DNA of 64,000 nt, from assembly GCA_910577785.1 (NCBI GenBank), contig CAJTNT010000002.1, forward strand, positions 52,094 through 116,093. The letters run 5' to 3'. The DNA comes from an uncultured Lachnospiraceae bacterium. GTDB lineage: Bacteria > Bacillota > Clostridia > Lachnospirales > Lachnospiraceae. Both the position numbers and the translations under genes were made by a program. Shown here piece by piece: positions 23,570-31,871 of the stretch (position 1 is the stretch's first letter; the number at the start of each line of letters is the position of its first letter). The notes below the pieces were generated by a model that did not search any database, was not told the origin of the DNA, and saw only the letters and a program-made list of their open reading frames with translations.

Positions 23570-24957
23570 ATACAGATAAAGCATACATATTGGGCTTAGT
23601 TATTGGCGGAGGAATTTGGGGTAATGCTGAAGATATTTTTAGAATTAGATTACCATTTAAACAATGGGGATCATATGAAATAAATCCCAAAAGAGCAGGA
23701 GAGATATCAAGGGATGTAATGAAAATGGTTAGTCCTTTGTTTAAAGCAATTTATAATATCTCTGTTTCATATGATACATCAGCAAGTGGGGTATGGAATA
23801 TTCTGTGTGAAGGAGATTTAGACATATTAAAGAGAGAAATGGAAAGTTACGGACTCAGCTGCGAAGGTGAGGTAAGGAAAACTGCAAATATTGATAAAAT
23901 TGTTTCGGAATTAGTTGATGATAATCTGAAAAGGAGATTCATTGCAGGACTGGCAGATACTATTGGCAGTACAAGAAGTACGCATAGAAGATTTAGTGAT
24001 GATAAACAAATGGTTTCTTTTGAAATTTCAGGTTTTGAATACCATTTTGTTTGTTCGCTGTGCAAATTGTTACATAGTATAGGGTGCTATCCAGATCAGA
24101 TTCTTTGGAATCATCCTAATTTCCATTGTGGAAATAATCCGTATGACAAAAAGTGGAAAAAGGGGTTTAAACTTAGAGTTTACTTAGATCAGTATGAAAA
24201 ATTTGGTGCGTTTGCTTTTGTGTCTAAGGCAATATCTGCCAAAGAAAATCAAGCTTTAGAGTCAGTCAGAAATGTTGGAATGCCTTGTGCGGATAGAGAA
24301 ATCAAAATGCCATCTATTGCGTGTGTTCATTGTGATGAAAATAGCGAGTTACTTCCTGACGAAATCCGTGGGGGACATTATTTGCATAACAGGCATGTTT
24401 GTGCAGTGTTAGGTTGTGAACATGCGCCTTACGGAGAAATTAAAAAATTGCTTGCAAATGCAGAATATTGCATTAATCCTTTTCCAATATTAATTAAGGG
24501 AAAATTGAATGAAATTGAGGATATTTTGAATACCAATGCACTTACCAAGAATAGAGTATATACAGATTTAAATGTAAAAATTTCTGAAATATACAATCAG
24601 TCAGACCAAGACCTATTATATGGAAAAGAAAATGGAAATGGTTATCCAATAAATAAAATTATCCTTGCAATAGCATATTTAATTGCAGCACAAACAAACC
24701 AACTAAATGGATTGCGTCCTAAAGGGAGAAAAGATAAAATAATAAAAGAATATTTGGTTGAGTATCCAGATGGTGTTGTTTCAATATCAATACCAGAAAT
24801 AATGACGCCTTTAGTTGTTCGAATGAACGCTTATGCGGCACTTGTTGGACCTAATAATCCAAAAGTATATAAAAAGTTAATTCAAAAATGCCCAGAGAAT
24901 GAATATAAAATTAAAATACGAGAGATTTCAGAGGAAGATTTAAATGAAAAAGAATGA
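23566..24957 (+). CDS. LAGLIDADG-like protein lacking catalytic acids, in a methylase operon
   Basis: The 463-residue protein begins DKAYILGLVIGGGIWG (motif at residues 7-16) followed by a beta-rich stretch. It has a second motif RRFIAGLADTIGSTR (124-137) followed by VSFEISG and a helix ending KLLHSIGC. This is the layout of a two-motif LAGLIDADG homing-endonuclease fold. The metal-binding Asp of each motif (compare D20 of I-CreI) is replaced by Gly15 in motif 1 and Ile133 in motif 2, although Asp131 remains. A CxxC near residue 245 and Cys/His residues 35-45 further on might bind zinc. The C-terminal 150 residues are unassigned. It overlaps both neighbours (ATGA upstream, 14 bases downstream). 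Likely role: a DNA-recognition subunit of a restriction system, with cleavage supplied by the next gene. This is inference. Confidence 0.8.
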   Translation: MNTDKAYILGLVIGGGIWGNAEDIFRIRLPFKQWGSYEINPKRAGEISRDVMKMVSPLFKAIYNISVSYDTSASGVWNILCEGDLDILKREMESYGLSCEGEVRKTANIDKIVSELVDDNLKRRFIAGLADTIGSTRSTHRRFSDDKQMVSFEISGFEYHFVCSLCKLLHSIGCYPDQILWNHPNFHCGNNPYDKKWKKGFKLRVYLDQYEKFGAFAFVSKAISAKENQALESVRNVGMPCADREIKMPSIACVHCDENSELLPDEIRGGHYLHNRHVCAVLGCEHAPYGEIKKLLANAEYCINPFPILIKGKLNEIEDILNTNALTKNRVYTDLNVKISEIYNQSDQDLLYGKENGNGYPINKIILAIAYLIAAQTNQLNGLRPKGRKDKIIKEYLVEYPDGVVSISIPEIMTPLVVRMNAYAALVGPNNPKVYKKLIQKCPENEYKIKIREISEEDLNEKE

Positions 24958-25522
24958 AGTTGCACATTATCCAGAGATAATGAAGTTTATTAAGTCACAA
25001 CTTCAGAGTAATTTTTTGGCAGAGGGTATTGGTGATGTTAGTATTTTTTGGAAAAGCGGTGAATTGACAGCTAAAATAAAGGAGTTGATTTATGAATATC
25101 CTAATGAATGTTTATGTATGGATGAGTATAGTAAAAAAATACCACCGTTAAATTTGGATATATTTTGTGTTGTAACTAATGGCGAAAAATTTGAAATAGT
25201 AATTTTAGAGATTAAACTCAGAGAATCAGTAGGATTAAACCAATGGTCTCAATTAGTTGGATATAACTTGGTCTCTAATGCTAAATATGGGCTACTTATA
25301 AATATAGATGCGGGAGCAAGTGATAGATTAAGCCATATATTATCTTTTGATGTAGATTCATCTAAAATAGTTCGTAAAAAGGAAAATGGAAGTGAAATTG
25401 AACATTTATTAGGGTTTATGCAATGGAATACTATAACTCAGAATTTTGAATATAGTAATTTAGGACAAATATCTTCTCTTTCTGCGTTAAGCACGTTTTT
25501 GATTTCTCAATTTCAACATTGA
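24944..25522 (+). CDS. PD-(D/E)XK-type nuclease, probable restriction subunit
   Basis: The 192-residue soluble protein shows a PD-(D/E)XK core: Asp72 in PPLNLDIF, then Glu89 and Lys91 in VILEIKL, and QWSQLVGY (Gln100-Tyr107), which fits the QxxxY helix of many nucleases. The core is preceded by a helix with Glu51 near LIYEYPNE. It starts inside the end of the preceding gene (14-base overlap), so it is made together with the methylase and the LAGLIDADG-like protein. Too small to include a large target-recognition domain, it is probably the cleavage subunit. Composition is AT-rich like its partners. Confidence 0.8.
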   Translation: MKKNEVAHYPEIMKFIKSQLQSNFLAEGIGDVSIFWKSGELTAKIKELIYEYPNECLCMDEYSKKIPPLNLDIFCVVTNGEKFEIVILEIKLRESVGLNQWSQLVGYNLVSNAKYGLLINIDAGASDRLSHILSFDVDSSKIVRKKENGSEIEHLLGFMQWNTITQNFEYSNLGQISSLSALSTFLISQFQH

Positions 25523-25611
25523 TTGTATTGTGAAAAGGCTTATGGTGTCATTGAATGAAATAAGAGTAGATAAGGAGAAAATTATTTTGATGCCAAAACG
25601 GTGCCGGGATC

Positions 25612-25713
25612 ATGCAAATCAAATACCGTGAGGGTGGCAGGATTGTTGGTTCTGGATGGGTTGCTACTATTCAAGAGTTGTTTGAAGCAGATATTTCGCA
25701 TATGAACAGATAA
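25612..25713 (+). pseudogene. 33-codon fragment of unknown gene
   Basis: The frame MQIKYREGGRIVGSGWV...HMNR looks like genuine protein but has no partner sequence on either side and a stop just upstream. It is a scar in the decayed zone after the nuclease gene. No family recognised. Confidence 0.3.
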
Positions 25714-25767
25714 TCAGGTATTTTAAGAGGGGAGTGTAAATAAGTTTGTGTTTTTGAAAATAAATGG

Positions 25768-25879
25768 CTCCTTTTTGGTAAGAATTAGGATATGTAAATT
25801 CTTATCGAAAAGGAGTATTTTTATGCCAGTAGCAAAGGAACAGATCCGACAGATTATTTTAGAAAACATGGAGCCGTAA
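25768..25879 (+). mobile_element. Left-end remnant of an IS256-family element
   Basis: An inverted repeat CTCCTTTTTGGTAAGAATT (25768-25786) / AATTCTTATCGAAAAGGAG (25797-25815) precedes a good ribosome site and a 18-codon frame MPVAKEQIRQIILENMEP (25823-25879). The first 15 residues match the typical start of IS256/Mutator-family transposases as I recall them. The rest of the transposase is gone. Confidence 0.55.
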
Positions 25880-25913
25880 CATTATCGGTAACCTCTTTGC
25901 ATAAAGAAATATT

Positions 25914-26232
25914 TTACCAAGGTTCTAATGAATCTTCCGCATCTACCCATGTCTGCATACTACCCTCAAGATACAGCGTTGTATATTCAAGGGGATTGTC
26001 TATTGCCAAAGCATTTAAGGCACATTCATCTTGACAGCAGAATGAATGTGCCATATCCAAATAGTCAGCTTCTTTTGCCGTCATAAACTGCGCATAGATT
26101 TTTACAGTTTCTGCTTGCTCCTGCTTTATCTCTTCGCTGCTCCCAGTTGCCTGCATGACGGCTTCTATTACTTTTTCTTTGTTTCCATATACTTACTCCG
26201 GTTTTCTCTGACATGTCCTTTACGGTTTTCAT
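25914..26232 (-). pseudogene. Degraded MerR-family regulator (TipA-like C-terminus)
   Basis: The minus strand from ATG at 26232 (ribosome site GGAAGAG) reads MKTVKDMSEKTGVSI, a typical MerR helix-turn-helix start. It then runs into unrelated sequence after a deletion or frameshift. A second frame (26156-25914) carries GSSEEIKQEQAETVKIYAQFMTA, like the C-terminal ligand domain of MerR/TipA regulators. The DNA-binding domain is incomplete, so the gene is probably dead. The 80-residue downstream frame alone could still be expressed. Confidence 0.45.
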
Positions 26233-26349
26233 GGTCTCTTCCTTTCACTTCCATTGTAAACCGTTACGCTACGAGAGAGTCAATACTGAATTTGAGAATT
26301 ATCTATCGTTTGGGCTGATATAGCATCCCTTTCGTCCTACACACCCCCA

Positions 26350-27762
26350 CTACGCAGAAATATGCAGCAATACCGTGGCAATCTGGAAATAAATCAAAAT
26401 AGAGCAGATATCCACAATCGTGGAGATTAGGGGCGCTGCCATCAGCGCCGGGTCCAGCCCGATATGCTCGGCTGCCAGCGGCAGCGTGCAGCCAATGAAC
26501 TTGGAGAGGATGACAATAATCACCAGCGCCAGCCCAATGACAATGGCGATCTGCAGGTCCCCGTACTGGATGTAAATCCGCAGCCCATTGACCAGCGCCA
26601 GCACTACGCTGACCAGCAGCGCAATGCGGAATTCCTTGAAAATAACTTTAAAGATATCCTTAAACTTGATTTCATCCAATGCCAGCCCCCGGATCATCAG
26701 CGTGGAGCTCTGGGAGCCGCAGTTTCCCCCTGTCCCGGTCAGCATGGGGATAAAGGATACCAGGAGCGGGTAGAGCTTGAAGGTTTCCTGGTAATGGGTA
26801 ATGATGGAGCCGCTGACGGTGGCGGACAGCATCAGGAACAGCAGCCAGGAAATCCGGCTTTTGGCATGGGAGAAAGCGGAGGTATTGAAATAGCTGTCAT
26901 CGGTGGGCATGATGGCGGCCATTTTGGCCATATCCTCCGTATGTTCTTCCTGCATGACGTCCATGGCATCGTCAAAGGTGACAATCCCCACCAGGCGTTC
27001 CTCTCGGTCAACGACCGGGATGGCCAGGAAATCGTATTTGTTGAAGACTTTGGCCACTTCCTCCCGGTCTTCGTGGGTATCTACATGGATGACATTTGTC
27101 TCCATAATGTCCTCAATCTGCATGGAATCCTCTGCCATCAGCAGGTCTTTGACGGATACCATGCCAATGAGCTTGCGGTTTTCCGTCACATAGCAGGTGT
27201 AGATCGTTTCCTTATCCACGGCCGTCCTGCGGATGCGGGAGATGGCGGCGCCTACGGTCATTTCTTTTTTGATATTGACATATTCCACCGTCATCAGGCT
27301 TCCGGCGCTGTCCTTGGGGTAGTTGAGGAGCTGGTTGATGATTTTGCGGGTTTCCTCATCTGTGTTGCGCAGGATCCTGGCTACGACGTTGGCTGGCATT
27401 TCCTCAATCATGTCAACCGTGTCGTCGAGGAAAATGTCGTCCATGACGGCGCGCAGTTCGCGGTCTGTCAAGGTGTTGATCAAGGTCTTTTGCATATCGC
27501 GGCTCATGTAGGAGAAGCATTCGGCAGCCTCTTCCTTGGGCAGCAGGCGGTAAAGCAGTGGGATGTCCTTCTTGTCAATTTCATCAAACAGGAGAGCGAT
27601 ATCCGCGGCATTTAAATGGTTAAAAATCTGGCGTATCAGAGAATATTTGCGTTTACTGAGAAGATGTTCGGCCAGGCGCTGGATTTCTTCCAGTTCCATG
27701 TCTGCCAATTCCAGGTCTTCCATGTTCAGCTCTTCGATATTCAGGTTATCTGTATTTAGCAT
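26350..27762 (-). CDS. mgtE: Magnesium transporter MgtE
   Basis: The 470-residue channel has an N-terminal superhelical MgtE_N domain (about 1-150), two CBS domains (about 150-275; GMVSVKDLLMA and VPVVDREERLVGIVTFDDA) and a five-helix membrane domain with the selectivity segment PMLTGTGGNCGSQSSTLMIRG. Cytosolic Mg2+ binding to the CBS/N domains gates the channel. It starts after AAAGGAGGGATTTCC and lies 13 bases after the decarboxylase stop on the same strand, so they share a transcript. No M-box riboswitch was seen upstream. Confidence 0.96.
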   Translation of the reverse strand: MLNTDNLNIEELNMEDLELADMELEEIQRLAEHLLSKRKYSLIRQIFNHLNAADIALLFDEIDKKDIPLLYRLLPKEEAAECFSYMSRDMQKTLINTLTDRELRAVMDDIFLDDTVDMIEEMPANVVARILRNTDEETRKIINQLLNYPKDSAGSLMTVEYVNIKKEMTVGAAISRIRRTAVDKETIYTCYVTENRKLIGMVSVKDLLMAEDSMQIEDIMETNVIHVDTHEDREEVAKVFNKYDFLAIPVVDREERLVGIVTFDDAMDVMQEEHTEDMAKMAAIMPTDDSYFNTSAFSHAKSRISWLLFLMLSATVSGSIITHYQETFKLYPLLVSFIPMLTGTGGNCGSQSSTLMIRGLALDEIKFKDIFKVIFKEFRIALLVSVVLALVNGLRIYIQYGDLQIAIVIGLALVIIVILSKFIGCTLPLAAEHIGLDPALMAAPLISTIVDICSILIYFQIATVLLHISA

Positions 27763-27775
27763 GGAAATCCCTCCT

Positions 27776-29242
27776 TTATCCCTTCACCACGCGGATGCGG
27801 TTATTTGTAATGTCACTAGGCCCTTCTATGGGCAGCCCTTCGGCCTGGCATTGGCCAATGACGCTCAGAAGGCTGCCGGTTAAAATCTCTCCAGGGGCAG
27901 CCAGGGGGATGCCAGGCGGATATAGGTAAATGTATTCCTGGCTGATATGGCCGATGGAGCTTCTAAGGGGCAGGCTCTCCGAAGGGCAGTCCAAAGCTTT
28001 GGAAATGGACATGCTTGGCTTGGGAAGCCGGTAAATGGCCTGGGCGTCCAAAAGGCTGCTCTTTGGAAGGGGAGCATGGCTGTAGCTGTTCTTGTCAATT
28101 TCCTCCAGGGCCGAAATCAGGCGCTGGAAGCCTTCCTCGGTATCCATCAGGGAGGAAAGGGCAGTCACATAATGGCCGGAAGCCATTTCCATCTGTAAGT
28201 GATAGCGATTGAGCAGGGTATCGTACAATTCCTTGCCAGACAGCCCGCTGCTGCCTGCAGAGATCAGTATTTTGGAAATATCCTGGGCAAAGCATTCCCC
28301 TTCTGTGCAGGAAACGCCTTCAAAAACCTGCAGGCGGCGCAGGTTCTTTGCCCTTGTATAAAACTGTGCCAGCAGCTGCAGATATTGAGCCATGCGTTCC
28401 CTGCCCTCCGTTTTCATATAGCGGATGCACTGCTCCATGGAGGCCATCAGCAGATAGGAGGGGGAACTGGTCTGGTAAATACCCAAAAACCGGCGCAGGA
28501 CGTCTAAGTCGATACGGCTGGAATTGACATGCAGCAGCGCCGTCTGCGTCAGGCAGGGGAGGGTCTTGTGCAGGCTTTGGATAACAAGGTCTGCGCCGCA
28601 CTGCAGGGCAGGGGCAGGAAATTCCTCCGAAAATGCAAGGTGTGCGCCATGTGCTTCATCCACAATCAGCGGAAGGCCGCGGGAATGGGCGAGATCTGCA
28701 ATCTTCCTGATATCAGAGAGGATGCCGTCATAGGTAGGGGAGGTAAGGAATACCCCGTCAATCTGCGGCAGATCTTCTAAGGCCTGCGCCACATGGGCTG
28801 GCTGGATGGATCCGGCAATGCCGAATCCCGTTCCTGCGGGCAGCAGGTAGACCGTTTCCAGTTCTCTTAAGTAGGCCGCATGGTAGGCGGCCTTATGGCT
28901 GTTGCGGGACATGAGCAGGGTGCCTTGGCGGGGAATCGCGGCGCTGATGGCAGCCAATATGCCGCTGGTGCTGCCGTTGACCAGGAAAAAGGTTTCCCTG
29001 GAGCCATAAAGCATTGCCGCCCGTTCCTGTGCTTCTTTGAGGATTCCCTGTGGGTGGTGGAGGTTGTCAAAACCTTCGATTTCCGTAATATCTATGGAAT
29101 AAGGATTGGGGAATGCCAGGGGGGCCCGCTTATGCCCAGGCATATGGAACGGATACCAGTCCTCGCTGGAATAATCCAAAAGGCGCTTGTCCAGGAAAGG
29201 GGAGCTGGATTTTTGCAACGTATAAAAAATCTGGTTAGGCAT
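27776..29242 (-). CDS. Orn/Lys/Arg decarboxylase, PLP-dependent (short form)
   Basis: The 488-residue enzyme of the group III decarboxylase family has PFHMPGHKRAPL near residue 33, an aspartate contact in PLIVDEAHGAHLAF and the PLP lysine in SLHKTLPCLTQTA. The C-terminal domain carries YPPGIPLAAPGE. It lacks the N-terminal wing domain, like Bacillus SpeA/YaaO-type proteins. It removes CO2 from arginine, lysine or ornithine to give agmatine, cadaverine or putrescine; which one cannot be told. Polyamines and Mg2+ can substitute for each other, so co-transcription with mgtE makes sense. ATG follows AAAGGAGGG. Confidence 0.92.
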   Translation of the reverse strand: MPNQIFYTLQKSSSPFLDKRLLDYSSEDWYPFHMPGHKRAPLAFPNPYSIDITEIEGFDNLHHPQGILKEAQERAAMLYGSRETFFLVNGSTSGILAAISAAIPRQGTLLMSRNSHKAAYHAAYLRELETVYLLPAGTGFGIAGSIQPAHVAQALEDLPQIDGVFLTSPTYDGILSDIRKIADLAHSRGLPLIVDEAHGAHLAFSEEFPAPALQCGADLVIQSLHKTLPCLTQTALLHVNSSRIDLDVLRRFLGIYQTSSPSYLLMASMEQCIRYMKTEGRERMAQYLQLLAQFYTRAKNLRRLQVFEGVSCTEGECFAQDISKILISAGSSGLSGKELYDTLLNRYHLQMEMASGHYVTALSSLMDTEEGFQRLISALEEIDKNSYSHAPLPKSSLLDAQAIYRLPKPSMSISKALDCPSESLPLRSSIGHISQEYIYLYPPGIPLAAPGEILTGSLLSVIGQCQAEGLPIEGPSDITNNRIRVVKG

Positions 29243-29347
29243 GGGTAGGCCCTCCTTTCAATTATGATGCCGTGCTTCTCCATAAGTATACTTGAAATGA
29301 GAAAAAATAGCTATGCTTTTTTTGAAAAAGGCAGAATGGGAAATAAT

Positions 29348-29418
29348 AACCTATATATTGTGTAACTTATATAAAAAGAATACTATATATTGACATTTTA
29401 AGGAAGCCGCGTTATAAT
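29348..29418 (+). promoter_or_regulatory. nrdD promoter with two NrdR boxes
   Basis: Two matches to the NrdR box acaCTATATATtGtgt lie at 29348-29363 and 29380-29395, 32 bp (three helical turns) apart, as is usual for tandem NrdR sites. The second overlaps the -35 of a consensus promoter: TTGACA (29390-29395), 17 bases, TATAAT (29413-29418). NrdR-nucleotide complexes would therefore block the polymerase. Confidence 0.9.
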
Positions 29419-29482
29419 GGCTGGGAAACGGTTTTCCAATAGGTACGTTCCCTATTTTGTGGCGGTAAAGGAGAAGAGGATT

Positions 29483-31654
29483 ATGAAAGTTATCAAACGG
29501 AACGGTGAAGAAGTCCCATTTGACTTAAGTAAGATTATAAATGCCGTAAATGCGGCAAATAAGGAGATTGAGCCTATCCACAGGCTGAATAAGTACCAGG
29601 TTCAGGCGGTGGCTGATAATGTTGCGGGCAAATTAGAGGAGATGCCGCATATCGCCCATGTGGAAGACATCCAGGACATGGTGGAGACGGGCATTATGGA
29701 AATGCGCGGCTATGAGGTTGCGCAGAAATATGTGCGCTATCGTTTTAAACGGGAGCTGACGCGGAAGTCCAATACGACGGATAATGGGATTCTTGCCCTG
29801 ATTGACCACTTGAACGAAACGGTTAACCAGGAAAATTCCAATAAAAACCCAGTAATCAATTCAACGCAGCGGGATTATATGGCGGGGGAAGTGAGCAAGG
29901 ATCTGACGATGCGCGTACTGCTGCCAGAGGAAATTGTAAAGGCTCATGAGGATGGAATCATCCATTTCCATGATTCGGATTATTTTGCCCAGAAGGAGCA
30001 TAACTGTGATTTGATTAATCTAGAGGACATGCTTCAGAATGGCACGGTAATCAGTGAGACGATGATTGAGAAGCCCCACAGCTTTTTTACGGCCTGTAAT
30101 GTGACAACGCAGATAGTGGCGCAGGTGGCCAGCAACCAGTACGGCGGGCAGACATTTACCCTTTCCCATCTGGCGCCCTTTGTGGATGTCAGCAGGCAGA
30201 AAATCCGCAGCGCGGTGATGGAGGAACGGGAGGCCTGTGGGGATTCCCTGGAACCGGCCATTGTGGAGAAGGTGGTGGAGAGCCGCTTGAAGGCCGAGAT
30301 TAAAAGCGGCATCCAGACGATCCAGTACCAGCTGATTACGCTGATGACCTGCAATGGCCAGGCGCCTTTTGTGACCATGTTTATGTATCTGGACGAAGTG
30401 CCCAAAGGGCGGGTGCGGGACGACCTGGCGCTGCTGATTGAGGAAGTCCTCCATCAGCGGATGCAGGGGGTCAAGAATGAGAAAGGCATCTGGATTACGC
30501 CGGCATTTCCCAAGCTGGTCTATGTGCTGGATGAGGATAATGTCGCGGAAGGCTCGGCGTATTGGTATCTGACGGAACTGGCGGCCAAATGCACGGCCAA
30601 GCGCATGGTGCCGGACTATATTTCGGCCAAGGTGATGCGTACGCTGAAAAAAGGAGATGTCTACCCTTGTATGGGCTGCCGCTCCTTCCCCACAGTGGAG
30701 GATAGCCAGCGTAATGCGGACGGTTCCCGCAAGTATTATGGGCGGTTTAACCAGGGGGTGGTGACCATCAACTTGGTAGATGTGGCCTGTTCTTCCCAGG
30801 GGGATAGGGAACGGTTCTGGGAAATCCTGGAGGAACGCCTGGAACTTTGCCACCGTGCGCTGCGCTGCCGCCATGAACGGCTGTTGGGAACAACTTCTGA
30901 TGTTGCGCCCATCCTGTGGCAGCATGGGGCGCTGGCGAGGCTAGGCAAGGGGGAGAAGATCGACCGGCTGCTGTATGACGGCTACTCTACGATTTCCTTG
31001 GGCTACGCGGGGCTGTATGAGATGTGTATGCGGATGGTCGGCAAGACCCATACCTCCCCGGAGGGCAGGGATTTCGCCCTTCAGGTGATGCAGAAACTGA
31101 ATGACAAGTGCCAGGAATGGAAAGAGGCGGAGCATATCAGCTATTCTGTGTATGGGACGCCGATGGAATCTACAACGTACAAATTTGCAAAATGCCTGCA
31201 GAAACGGTTTGGGATTATTCCGGGGGTAACGGATAAGAACTATATTACGAACAGCTACCATGTGCATGTGGCGGAACCGATTGACGCATTCAGCAAGCTG
31301 AAGTTTGAGGCAGATTTCCAGAGGCTTTCGCCGGGCGGTGCCATCAGTTATGTGGAGGTTCCGGATCTGCAGAATAATACCGAGGCTGTGCTGACGGTGA
31401 TGAAGTTTATTTATGATAATATTGTCTATGCGGAACTGAACACGAAGAGCGATTACTGTGGGAAATGCGGGTATGAAGGGGAAATCCGCATTGTGCCAGA
31501 CGGAGATGGCAAGTTAGTCTGGGAATGCCCAAACTGCAAGAACCGTGATCAGGAGGAGCTTTTTGTGGCTAGGCGTACTTGTGGGTATATCGGGACACAG
31601 TTCTGGAACCAGGGGAGGACACAGGAAATTCAGGATCGGGTGCTGCATCTCTAA
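29483..31654 (+). CDS. nrdD: Anaerobic ribonucleoside-triphosphate reductase
   Basis: The start at 29483 (MKVIKRNGEEVPFDL) has GGAGAAGAGG upstream; the earlier ATG at 29417 falls inside the -10 box and cannot be used. The 723-residue glycyl-radical enzyme has an ATP-cone (about 1-95), the reductase barrel with active-site Cys in FFTACNVTTQ and YPCMGCRSFPTVED, a C-terminal zinc knuckle (CGKCGYEGE, then CPNC), and the glycyl-radical loop RRTCGYIGTQFWNQG with Gly near the end. It makes dNTPs without oxygen, using formate as reductant. The activase gene nrdG, usually adjacent, is not here. A terminator follows. Confidence 0.97.
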   Translation: MKVIKRNGEEVPFDLSKIINAVNAANKEIEPIHRLNKYQVQAVADNVAGKLEEMPHIAHVEDIQDMVETGIMEMRGYEVAQKYVRYRFKRELTRKSNTTDNGILALIDHLNETVNQENSNKNPVINSTQRDYMAGEVSKDLTMRVLLPEEIVKAHEDGIIHFHDSDYFAQKEHNCDLINLEDMLQNGTVISETMIEKPHSFFTACNVTTQIVAQVASNQYGGQTFTLSHLAPFVDVSRQKIRSAVMEEREACGDSLEPAIVEKVVESRLKAEIKSGIQTIQYQLITLMTCNGQAPFVTMFMYLDEVPKGRVRDDLALLIEEVLHQRMQGVKNEKGIWITPAFPKLVYVLDEDNVAEGSAYWYLTELAAKCTAKRMVPDYISAKVMRTLKKGDVYPCMGCRSFPTVEDSQRNADGSRKYYGRFNQGVVTINLVDVACSSQGDRERFWEILEERLELCHRALRCRHERLLGTTSDVAPILWQHGALARLGKGEKIDRLLYDGYSTISLGYAGLYEMCMRMVGKTHTSPEGRDFALQVMQKLNDKCQEWKEAEHISYSVYGTPMESTTYKFAKCLQKRFGIIPGVTDKNYITNSYHVHVAEPIDAFSKLKFEADFQRLSPGGAISYVEVPDLQNNTEAVLTVMKFIYDNIVYAELNTKSDYCGKCGYEGEIRIVPDGDGKLVWECPNCKNRDQEELFVARRTCGYIGTQFWNQGRTQEIQDRVLHL

Positions 31655-31743
31655 GAGGGGGATGCTTTCCCGGGAGGGGAAATGTATCGAAATGAAGGGG
31701 TATGCTTTTGGGGAAAAGTAAAAGGTATTAATTGGAAAAAGAT

Positions 31744-31781
31744 AAGGCAAAGAAATCGGGAGGGGTTTCTTTGCCTTAATT
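31744..31781 (+). terminator. Intrinsic terminator after nrdD
   Basis: AAGGCAAAGAAA (31744-31755) pairs perfectly with TTTCTTTGCCTT (31766-31777) around a 10-base loop and is followed by AATTTAT. Confidence 0.85.
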
Positions 31782-31871
31782 TATGTGTAGGGGATTTTGC
31801 TAGGATAATTTAAAAATTCTTGGCACATTTTAGGGGGGTGGAACGTTAAACATAGTGAAAGGGGGAGCGGC

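Noticed and set aside
23566..24957. Active homing endonuclease or intein
   Set aside because: Both metal-binding Asp positions are replaced, there is no intron or host gene interruption, and the gene sits in an operon with a methylase and nuclease.
26464..27615. 383-codon ORF opposite mgtE
   Set aside because: It is antisense to a full-length, motif-complete mgtE and is His/Asp/Gln-rich, a typical shadow.
29243..29417. M-box riboswitch for the mgtE operon
   Set aside because: The region is fully explained by the nrdD promoter with NrdR boxes and is too short and A/T-rich for the conserved M-box core.
30020..30925. 301-codon ORF opposite nrdD
   Set aside because: Antisense shadow of a complete nrdD; no ribosome site or family motif.
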